From positions 28,303 through 92,302 of the forward strand of contig JADKKC010000006.1 of NCBI GenBank assembly GCA_016720685.1: DNA of 64,000 bases, given 5' to 3'. This stretch comes from Zoogloea sp. (lineage in GTDB: Bacteria > Pseudomonadota > Gammaproteobacteria > Burkholderiales > Rhodocyclaceae). Under the pieces are notes generated by a model, which was not told the DNA's origin, searched no databases, and saw only the letters and a list, made by a program, of their open reading frames with translations. The position numbers and the translations under genes were made by a program. Shown here piece by piece: positions 31,990 through 39,154 of this stretch. Each line of letters opens with the position of its first letter. Position 1 is the first letter of the stretch.

Positions 31990-32633
31990 TAGTTTTTGCT
32001 TCGTTTCACGATGATGAGGTGACGTTCGGCGTCAAGGCCGGGCACCGTCAGGGGGGTGCTGCGCTCCAGCGCGAAGCCGGCCGGAATGCGGGCGATCTCG
32101 TCGGCAGGATAGACGCCTTTCATGGCAAGGATGCGAGTCTCGGGGCCGGCGAGGTGGGCGCTGAGATTGACGAAGTCGGCCAGGTCGGCAAAGGCGCGCG
32201 AGACGATGCCGTCCACCGGCTGCTCGGCAAAATAGGCGGGCTGCCAGTTTTCGATGCGGGCGTGGTGGGCGCGGAAGTTGGCGAGCTTGAGTTCGATGCG
32301 TGCCTGGTTCTGGAACGCGGCCTTCTTTTGCACCGTTTCGACCGAATCCACCTGCAGTTCGGGCCGGCAGATGGCCAGCACGACGCCGGGCAGGCCGCCG
32401 CCTGAGCCCACATCCACCAGCCGCTTGATGCCTGCCAGCTGCGGCAGCACCGACAGCGAATCGAGCAGGTGGTGGGTGACGACCTGGGCCTCGTCGCGGA
32501 TGGCGGTGAGGTTGTACACCTTGTTCCACTTGATCAGCAGCCGGGCGAAGGCAAGGAGTTTTTCCTGCGCTTCTGCGGGCAGGTCGAGGCCGAGGGCGGC
32601 GCTGCCCTTTGCGAGGGTGGCAGCCATGCTCAT
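31989..32633 (-). CDS. rsmG: 16S rRNA (guanine-527-N7) methyltransferase RsmG
   Basis: RsmG (GidB) uses SAM to methylate G527 of 16S rRNA. The 214-residue protein has LIKWNKVYNLTAIRDE, HHLLDSLSVLP, the SAM motif LVDVGSGGGLPGVVLA, and VETVQKKAAFQNQ. The ATG at 32631-32633 overlaps the mnmG stop by 4 bp (ATGA). It forms the classic mnmG-rsmG-parA-parB operon. Confidence 0.97.
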   Translation of the reverse strand: MSMAATLAKGSAALGLDLPAEAQEKLLAFARLLIKWNKVYNLTAIRDEAQVVTHHLLDSLSVLPQLAGIKRLVDVGSGGGLPGVVLAICRPELQVDSVETVQKKAAFQNQARIELKLANFRAHHARIENWQPAYFAEQPVDGIVSRAFADLADFVNLSAHLAGPETRILAMKGVYPADEIARIPAGFALERSTPLTVPGLDAERHLIIVKRSKN

Positions 32634-34534
32634 GCGGATTTCTCCTCGCGGCCGCGGGCCAGTTCGCCGCGCTTGAGCCACACCAGCAGCAGCGAAATGG
32701 CGGCCGGCGTGATGCCCTGGATGCGGCTGGCCTGGCCGATGGTTTCGGGCTTGTGCTGGTTGAGGCGGCCCTGCACTTCCTTCGAAAGGCCACGCACGCT
32801 GGTGTAGTCGAGATCGGGCGGCAGGCGGGTGCTTTCGGCGCCGGCCTGGCGGGCGACTTCATCGAGCTGGCGGTCGATGTAGCCCTGGTATTTGGCCGCG
32901 ATCTCGAGTTGCTCGACCACCTGCGGGTCGGTTTCCGGGGCTTCGGGCGCACATGGCAGGGTCATCAGCGCAGCGTAGCTCACCGCCGGGCGGCGCAGGA
33001 GTTCGAAAAAACTGTACTCGCGTTCGATGGCCTTGCCGAGCACGGCTTCGGCCGCTTCGGCCGGCACCTTGGCCGGCGTGGCCCAGGTGGCGCGCAGGCG
33101 GGCGCTTGCGCGTTCGATGGCTTCGCGCTTGGCATTGAAGGCGGCCCAGCGGATGTCGTCCACCAGGCCCAGCTTGCGGCCGGCCTCGGTGAGGCGCAGG
33201 TCGGCGTTGTCCTCGCGCAGGCTGAGGCGGAACTCGGCGCGGGAGGTAAACATGCGGTAGGGCTCGGTGACGCCGCGGGTGATCAGGTCGTCCACAAGCA
33301 CGCCCAGATAGGCCTCGTCGCGGCGCGGGCACCAGGCATCCTGGCCCTTGACCTGCAGCGCGGCGTTGAGGCCCGCCAGCAAGCCCTGCGCGGCGGCTTC
33401 TTCGTAGCCGGTGGTGCCGTTGATCTGGCCGGCGAAGAACAGCCCGCCGATGGACTTGGTTTCGAGGCTGGACTTGAGGTTGCGCGGATCGAAGTAGTCG
33501 TACTCGATGGCGTAGCCGGGACGCAGGATGTGGCAGTTTTCGAGGCCGCGGATCGAGCGGACGATCTCCAGCTGCACGTCGAAGGGCAGGCTGGTGGAGA
33601 TTCCGTTGGGGTAAATCTCGTGAGTGTCCAGGCCTTCGGGTTCGAGAAAGACGTGGTGGCTGTCCTTGTCGGCGAAGCGGTGGATCTTGTCTTCGATGCT
33701 CGGGCAGTAGCGCGGGCCCACGCCTTCGATCACGCCGGAGTACATCGGCGAGCGGTCGAGGTTGGCGCGGATGATGTCGTGGGTGCGGCTGTTGGTGTTG
33801 GTGATCCAGCACGGCAGCTGGCGCGGGTGCTGGGCCGCGTTGCCGAGGAAGCTGAACACCGGCACCGGGTCGTCGCCGGGCTGCTCCTGCATCACCGAAA
33901 AATCGATCGTGCGGGCGTCGAGTCGCGGCGGCGTGCCGGTTTTGAGGCGGCCCTGGGGCAGGGCGAGTTCCTTGAGGCGCTGGCCGAGGCTGATGGCCGG
34001 CGGGTCACCGGCGCGGCCGGCGGCGTAATTCTGCATGCCCACGTGGATCAGGCCGTTGAGGAAGGTGCCGGCGGTGAGCACCACGGCGGGCGCTTCGAAG
34101 CGCAGACCGATCTGGGTGACCACGCCGGTGACGCGGTCGCCGACCACGGTGAGATCGTCCACGGCCTGCTGGAACAGCCACAGATTGGGCTGGTTTTCGA
34201 GGCGCTGGCGGATCGCGGCCTTGTAGAGCACCCGGTCGGCCTGGGCGCGGGTGGCGCGCACGGCCGGGCCCTTGCTGGCGTTGAGGATGCGGAACTGGAT
34301 GCCGCTTTCGTCGGTGGCCGCCGCCATGGCGCCGCCGAGGGCGTCCACTTCCTTGACCAGGTGACCCTTGCCAATGCCGCCGATGGACGGGTTGCAGCTC
34401 ATCTGGCCGAGGGTTTCGATGTTGTGGGTGAGCAGCAGCGTGGCGCACCCGGCCCGTGCCGCGGCCAGCGCGGCTTCGGTGCCGGCATGACCGCCGCCGA
34501 CAACGATCACGTCGAATCGGGTGGGATGAAGCAT
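32630..34534 (-). CDS. mnmG: tRNA uridine-5-carboxymethylaminomethyl synthesis enzyme MnmG
   Basis: MnmG (GidA), with MnmE, installs the cmnm5/nm5 group on wobble uridine 34 using FAD and folate. The 634-residue protein has the dinucleotide-binding VIVVGGGHAGTEAALAAARA, SCNPSIGGIGKGHLVKE, GTFLNGLIHVG, and the C-terminal domain with GYIDRQLDEVARQ. The chosen ATG (34532-34534, MLHPTRFDVIVVGG) matches the family start. A TTG 19 codons upstream is in frame but not homologous. No obvious Shine-Dalgarno site precedes the ATG. Confidence 0.96.
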   Translation of the reverse strand: MLHPTRFDVIVVGGGHAGTEAALAAARAGCATLLLTHNIETLGQMSCNPSIGGIGKGHLVKEVDALGGAMAAATDESGIQFRILNASKGPAVRATRAQADRVLYKAAIRQRLENQPNLWLFQQAVDDLTVVGDRVTGVVTQIGLRFEAPAVVLTAGTFLNGLIHVGMQNYAAGRAGDPPAISLGQRLKELALPQGRLKTGTPPRLDARTIDFSVMQEQPGDDPVPVFSFLGNAAQHPRQLPCWITNTNSRTHDIIRANLDRSPMYSGVIEGVGPRYCPSIEDKIHRFADKDSHHVFLEPEGLDTHEIYPNGISTSLPFDVQLEIVRSIRGLENCHILRPGYAIEYDYFDPRNLKSSLETKSIGGLFFAGQINGTTGYEEAAAQGLLAGLNAALQVKGQDAWCPRRDEAYLGVLVDDLITRGVTEPYRMFTSRAEFRLSLREDNADLRLTEAGRKLGLVDDIRWAAFNAKREAIERASARLRATWATPAKVPAEAAEAVLGKAIEREYSFFELLRRPAVSYAALMTLPCAPEAPETDPQVVEQLEIAAKYQGYIDRQLDEVARQAGAESTRLPPDLDYTSVRGLSKEVQGRLNQHKPETIGQASRIQGITPAAISLLLVWLKRGELARGREEKSA

Positions 34535-34982
34535 TGGGAGGCCGGAGGAAGGTGAATCGGGGGAGCAGAATGATACGACCTTGCGCTGCAAAAATACAGC
34601 GCCGCAATCCTGGTGGGCGGCGAAAAGCGGCGGATTTACAACGGCTTATCCGCAAAGTTCGAATCGTTCGGATGGCCGGATCGACACTTTCGCCACCCGG
34701 CGGCCGAATGGGGCCCGGCACGCTGGATAGCAGGGCGCGCAGGCCTGGCGGTGAGGTGGGCCGGGCCGAGTCGGACAATAGGATTTTTCGATTGTTGCAT
34801 TGAACAATTTTCGGCTGCGGTTTCTCAAGTTCGAATAGGGAGGGCCGTAAAGCCTTGCAATACAAAGGCTCCATGTTTTGGGCGGCAGTTGCATCCGTCG
34901 CGTTTTTCGGGAGCTTCAGCAATTCAGCCATGTTGTCGGCCCCGGTTTGAAAGGCTTTCTGCTCGGGGTCTGGAGTCGAAAA
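34535..34982. other. Intergenic region between mnmG and the chemotaxis operon
   Basis: 448 bp with divergent genes, so it should hold both promoters. I see no convincing coding frame. Visible elements are a DnaA-box-like TTATCCGCA (34646-34654, one mismatch, single copy), and ATTGTT-6-AACAAT (34791-34808) in an AT-rich patch that could be an operator or promoter. A GGAG site (34972-34975) serves cheY. I found no clear sigma-28 (TAAA-N15-GCCGATAA) sequence. Confidence 0.5.
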
Positions 34983-35348
34983 TTGAAAACCATCATGCTG
35001 GTGGATGATTCCGCCACCGTACTGCTTTCCATCTCGGGCATCCTGGTCAAGGCCGGTTTCAATGTGGTGACCGCCAACAGTGCCGAAGACGGGCAGCGGA
35101 AACTTGCTGCGGGCACCAAGCCCGACCTGCTCATCACCGATCTGAACATGCCGGGCATGAACGGTATCGAGTTCATCAAGGTGGTCAGGCAGCGGGCCGA
35201 GCTGCGTTTCATGCCCATCCTGTTTCTCACCACCGAATCCCAGCAGAGCAAGCGTGCCGAGGCGAAGGCCGCGGGTGCTTCCGGCTGGATCGTCAAGCCC
35301 GCAACTGCGGAGACCCTGCTCAGCACGATCAAGCTTGTGGTGCGTTGA
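34983..35348 (+). CDS. cheY: CheY-like response regulator
   Basis: A 121-residue single receiver domain. It has the acidic pair D8/D9 in IMLVDDSATV, the phosphoacceptor D53 in LLITDLNMPGMNGIEF, the Thr of FLTTES and the Lys of WIVKPAT. The start is TTG 34983-34985, with GGAG seven bases upstream. This gives MKTIMLVDDS, the family start. Upstream in-frame codons have no similarity. It heads the chemosensory operon and is 3 bp before a receptor-like gene with a CheZ-like motif that may act on it. Confidence 0.93.
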   Translation: MKTIMLVDDSATVLLSISGILVKAGFNVVTANSAEDGQRKLAAGTKPDLLITDLNMPGMNGIEFIKVVRQRAELRFMPILFLTTESQQSKRAEAKAAGASGWIVKPATAETLLSTIKLVVR

Positions 35349-35351
35349 GTC

Positions 35352-36632
35352 ATGACGGCCATCTGGGATAAATCGCGCCGCCGCCAGCTTTTGTTGGCTT
35401 GCGTGACGGCCGTGGGCGCCTTTGTCGTCGTTTATTTCGCCAATGCGACCTACCACGAGCTGTTGCTCGACAAGGTGGGGTTGAGTCAGGCGCTGGTCGA
35501 TGCGCTGGGTGCGGCGGCTGCGGTGCTGGTGAGCTTCCTGGCCCAGCAGGTGCTGTCCGTCGCCCGCTACCGCGACGCCACTTACGGTGCCGAAAACGCC
35601 TTGCAGCGTGCTCGTGGCGAGACCGCCAGGCAGCTGGAGGTGACCACCGAAGTGAGTCACTCCCTGGCCCAGGTGCCGCACCTCAACAACATTCTCGTCG
35701 GCCAGCTCAGCGCCGTCACCACCCAGACCGAAAGCGCGGCCTTCAGCATGGTGGAGCGCCTGCAGGCCGTCGATTCCGTGGTGCAGGGTCTTGACCGCTG
35801 TGTCCAGACTTTTTCGCAGGAGTCCGGCGAGATCGTCGAGGCGGCCAGTGCCCGCGCCGTTCGCAACCAGCAAACGCTGGTGGCGTTGCAGGGCTACATT
35901 CATCGCCGTCTCGAAAACCTGGGCGAAGACCGGCAGCACGTGATGTCGGCCCTGGACGAGGCCAAGTCGCTGGGCCAGTTCGTCAAGCTGGTGCATGACA
36001 TTTCCAGCCAGACCAACCTGCTGGCCCTCAACGCCGCCATCGAGGCCGCCCGGGCCGGCGAGGCCGGACGCGGTTTCGCGGTGGTGGCCGACGAAGTCCG
36101 CAAGCTGGCCGGGCAGACCGACCAGGCCGTGCTGAAGATCAGCGAAGGCATCGGTCGGGTGGTGAGCACCATCGAAGCCCAGTTCCGCGAACAGCTCGAC
36201 CAGTCGAGTTCCGACGCGGAAGACAAGGCCCTGCGTACCGTGGCCGACGAATTCGACGAGGTGAGCCAGAGCTATACCCAGCTCATCGAGCATGAGAGCC
36301 GGATTCTCGCGGCGTTCCGGGAGTCCAGCTCCACGCTCACCGAGATGTTCATGGAAACCATGGCCAGCGTGCAGTTTCAGGATGTGACCCGTCAGCAGAT
36401 CGGCCATGTCATCGAAGCGCTGCAACGCCTCGACGAACACGTGCTCAAGCTCGCCGACTGCCTGATCGGCAAGGCCGCGGTGGCCGATGTTCCGGCCATG
36501 ACCGAGCAGATCGACCGCCTGTTTGAAAGTTACGTGATGCAGAGCCAGCGTGACGAGCACGTCCGCTACAGCGGCCAGCGCGCCCCGGCGGCCCCGGGCG
36601 CAGGCAACGGCCCGGCCGTCGAGCTGTTCTGA
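35352..36632 (+). CDS. Membrane-anchored MCP-like signalling protein with CheZ-like motif
   Basis: A 426-residue protein. Two hydrophobic helices (about 12-30 and 47-69) with only a short periplasmic loop are followed by a methyl-accepting signalling hairpin whose tip is DISSQTNLLALNAAIEAARA (216-235) with GRGFAVVADEVRKLA. There is no HAMP or ligand domain. Residues 341-350, QFQDVTRQQI, match the catalytic helix of CheZ (FQDLTGQ, Asp and Gln used to dephosphorylate CheY), with D344 and Q348 in register. The C-terminus is PAVELF, shared with CheD below. I infer an integrated kinase coupler and CheY phosphatase. No separate cheZ is present. Confidence 0.8.
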   Translation: MTAIWDKSRRRQLLLACVTAVGAFVVVYFANATYHELLLDKVGLSQALVDALGAAAAVLVSFLAQQVLSVARYRDATYGAENALQRARGETARQLEVTTEVSHSLAQVPHLNNILVGQLSAVTTQTESAAFSMVERLQAVDSVVQGLDRCVQTFSQESGEIVEAASARAVRNQQTLVALQGYIHRRLENLGEDRQHVMSALDEAKSLGQFVKLVHDISSQTNLLALNAAIEAARAGEAGRGFAVVADEVRKLAGQTDQAVLKISEGIGRVVSTIEAQFREQLDQSSSDAEDKALRTVADEFDEVSQSYTQLIEHESRILAAFRESSSTLTEMFMETMASVQFQDVTRQQIGHVIEALQRLDEHVLKLADCLIGKAAVADVPAMTEQIDRLFESYVMQSQRDEHVRYSGQRAPAAPGAGNGPAVELF

Positions 36633-36648
36633 GTAGCAGGAGAACCGA

Positions 36649-36942
36649 ATGAGCGCGATCCGCCGAGCCTTTACCGAGGATTTCACGATTTACCGGGCGG
36701 CCGAACTCAAGCTGGCCCTGCTCGCCGTGATTCAGGAGGGCGAGCACATCGAGCTGGACCTGTCCGGTGTCGAGCACATGGATTCGGCCGGCTGCCAGTT
36801 GCTGATCTTCGCCAAGCGCGAGGCCGGCGCTGCCGGCAAGACGCTGGCGATCGTCGCTCACAGCCGGGCCGTGCAATCCCTGATCGAGTTCTACAACCTG
36901 GCGGCCTGGTTCGGCGATCCCCTCGTCGTGCCCGCGGCATAG
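36649..36942 (+). CDS. STAS-domain protein (anti-sigma-factor antagonist-like)
   Basis: A 97-residue single STAS domain with YRAAELKLALLAVIQEGEHI, then LDLSGVEHMDSAGCQLLIFA, where DSAG carries the serine that is phosphorylated in SpoIIAA-type proteins. A good AGGAG site precedes the ATG, and cheA follows after 16 bp. STAS proteins in chemosensory operons suggest a partner-switch output, but no anti-sigma kinase or PP2C phosphatase gene is in the window. Confidence 0.88.
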   Translation: MSAIRRAFTEDFTIYRAAELKLALLAVIQEGEHIELDLSGVEHMDSAGCQLLIFAKREAGAAGKTLAIVAHSRAVQSLIEFYNLAAWFGDPLVVPAA

Positions 36943-36958
36943 CTCCGGCAAATCCATC

Positions 36959-39127
36959 ATGGACGAACTGAAACAAGTTTTCTTGCAGGAGAGCTTCGAG
37001 CAGCTCGATGCCCTCGAGTCCCTGCTCCTCGAGCTGGAAAACCGGCCCGACGACGAAACCACGCTCAACGGCATCTTCCGCGCCGCACATACCATCAAGG
37101 GCGCGGCGGGGATGGTCGAGTGCACGGCCGTCGAATCCTTTGCCCACGTGGTCGAGAACGTGCTCGACCGCCTGCGCAACCACGAAATCGCGGTCAGCAC
37201 CAAGCTGGCGGCCCTGATGCTCGGCTGCACCGACCACCTCCGGGTGCTGGTTGCCAACGAGGCCGGGGTGGCGCAGATGGCCGGCGAAGAGATCGAGGCA
37301 CAGGGCGCCCGCCTGCTCATCCAGCTGGGCGAATACGGCCCGGGCGGGCAGGTATTCGCCAGCCCCAAGACCGTCGAATCCGGTGTCGAGCGGATTCCCC
37401 AAAGCAGTTCGGCCCAGAACTGCTGGCACATTTCCGTGCGCTTCGGGCGTGAAGTGCTGCGCCAGGGCATGGACCCGGAAAATTTTTTGCGTTTCCTGGG
37501 AACCCTGGGCGATATCCGGCACCTGGAAACCCTGGCCGACGCCATACCGGCGGCAGCCGAGATGGACCCGGAAGTGTGCTACCTGGGTTTTGAGATCACC
37601 CTGGAATCCAGCGCCGACAAGCAGGCCATCGAAGACATCTTCGCCTTCGTTCGCGACGAATGCCGGCTGGCCATCCTGCCCCCCAACAGCAAGGTCGCGG
37701 ATTACCTCGACCTGATCCGGAATTTGCCCGAGGACTCCCTGCGGCTCGGCGAAATTCTGGTGCGGGTGGGCGCGCTGACCGCCGACGAACTGGCCGAAGG
37801 GCTGCGGACCCAAGCGGTTCCCGCCGATGAACCGGAGCCGGAGGCCAGGCAGATCGGCGAAATCCTGGTCGCCCAGCAGGTCGTCCAGCCGGAGCTGGTC
37901 GTGGCCGCGGTGGCCAAGCAGGCCCAGGTCAGCGAGAAAAAGGCCCAGGACGCCAAACTGATCCGGGTGCCGGCCGACAAGCTCGACCACCTCATCAACC
38001 TGGTCGGCGAGCTGGTGATTGCCGGCGCGGCCACCAGCCTGCTCGCCCACACCCGCCGCGACGGTGAACTGATCGAAGCGTCGTCCCTGCTGACCCGGCT
38101 GGTGGAGGAAATCCGCGATGCCTCGCTGCAGCTGCGCACGGTGCAGATCGGCGAAACCTTCAACCGTTTCCACCGCCTGGTGCGCGATGCCTGCAAGGAT
38201 CTGGGCAAGGATGTGCAGCTCGTGATCAACGGCGGCGAGACCGAGCTCGACAAGTCCATCGTCGAGAAGATCGGCGATCCGCTGATGCACCTGGTGCGCA
38301 ACTCCCTCGACCACGGCATCGAAGCCCCGGCCGTGCGCGAGGCCGCCGGCAAGGCGCCGCAGGGCACGCTCTTTCTCAATGCCTTCCACGACGCCGGCAA
38401 TATCGTCATCGAAGTGGGCGACGACGGCGCCGGCCTCAACCGCAACAAGATTCTTGCCAAGGCCATCGAGCGCGGCCTGGTGGACGCCGAGGCTCATCTT
38501 TCCGACCGGGAGGTGTTCGACCTGATCTTTGCGCCCGGCCTGTCCACCGCCGATCAGGTGACCAACCTCTCGGGCCGCGGCGTGGGCATGGACGTGGTGC
38601 GACGCAACCTGCAGGCGCTGCGCGGCACCATCAACGTGGACAGCCAGTCCGGCCAGGGCACCCGCCTGACCTTGCGGCTGCCGCTTACGCTGGCGATCAT
38701 CGACGGCTTCCTGGTCGTCTCGGGCAACCGCTCCTACGTGATTCCCCTCGATGCCGTGGTGGAGTGCATCGAGCGGCCCGAATCCGAGCACGAGCGCAAT
38801 TACTTCAACCTGCGCGGCCAGGTTCTGCCGGCCGTCTGCCTGCGCGAGATCTTCAACCTGCCGGGCGAACGTCCGGCCCGCGAAAGCGTGGTTGTCGTGC
38901 AGTACGCCGGGCAGCGTGCCGGCATCGTGGTGGACCGTCTGGCGGGCGAACTGCAGGCGGTGATCAAGCCCCTCGGGGCGATCTTCCGCCACCTGCAGGG
39001 CATCGGCGGCTCAACCATTCTTGGCAGCGGCGAAGTGGCCCTGATCCTGGATATCTCCGCACTCATCAAGATTTCGGGTCAGCTCGAACAGCGCCTGATC
39101 GCACGTCCCGAACTACGTAACGCCTGA
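36959..39127 (+). CDS. cheA: Chemotaxis histidine kinase CheA with MshEN-like tandem motif
   Basis: A 722-residue kinase. P1/Hpt: H44 in AAHTIKGAAGM. Residues 154-245 are an additional alpha/beta domain (CWHISVRFGREVLRQGMDPE, YLGFEITLESSADKQA) seen in some proteobacterial CheA proteins. Residues 262-285, RLGEILVRVGALTADELAEG plus LRTQ, and 298-321 form two copies of a motif resembling the c-di-GMP-binding MshEN repeat, placed just before the P3 helix KLDHLINLVGELVIAG. P4 has LVRNSLDHGIE, GDDGAGL and LSGRGVGMDVV. P5 is CheW-like at the C-terminus. It sits between the STAS gene and the MCP. Confidence 0.96.
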   Translation: MDELKQVFLQESFEQLDALESLLLELENRPDDETTLNGIFRAAHTIKGAAGMVECTAVESFAHVVENVLDRLRNHEIAVSTKLAALMLGCTDHLRVLVANEAGVAQMAGEEIEAQGARLLIQLGEYGPGGQVFASPKTVESGVERIPQSSSAQNCWHISVRFGREVLRQGMDPENFLRFLGTLGDIRHLETLADAIPAAAEMDPEVCYLGFEITLESSADKQAIEDIFAFVRDECRLAILPPNSKVADYLDLIRNLPEDSLRLGEILVRVGALTADELAEGLRTQAVPADEPEPEARQIGEILVAQQVVQPELVVAAVAKQAQVSEKKAQDAKLIRVPADKLDHLINLVGELVIAGAATSLLAHTRRDGELIEASSLLTRLVEEIRDASLQLRTVQIGETFNRFHRLVRDACKDLGKDVQLVINGGETELDKSIVEKIGDPLMHLVRNSLDHGIEAPAVREAAGKAPQGTLFLNAFHDAGNIVIEVGDDGAGLNRNKILAKAIERGLVDAEAHLSDREVFDLIFAPGLSTADQVTNLSGRGVGMDVVRRNLQALRGTINVDSQSGQGTRLTLRLPLTLAIIDGFLVVSGNRSYVIPLDAVVECIERPESEHERNYFNLRGQVLPAVCLREIFNLPGERPARESVVVVQYAGQRAGIVVDRLAGELQAVIKPLGAIFRHLQGIGGSTILGSGEVALILDISALIKISGQLEQRLIARPELRNA

Positions 39128-39154
39128 CCCTATTTGTTTTACCGGGAGATGAAC

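Noticed and set aside
31998..32013. Possible parS site (GTTTCACG) near parA
   Set aside because: Only one half matches the parS palindrome, and it lies in the coding end of rsmG.
34646..34654. DnaA-box-like TTATCCGCA suggesting oriC
   Set aside because: Single imperfect copy, no cluster and no AT-rich unwinding element with further boxes. The mnmG-parAB location alone is not enough.
32609..36686. Long open frames antisense to mnmG (plus strand) and to the cheY region and its neighbours (minus strand)
   Set aside because: GC-skew shadows of mnmG and the chemotaxis genes.
36707..38992. 761-codon open frame antisense to cheA
   Set aside because: Shadow frame, no domain or start signal.
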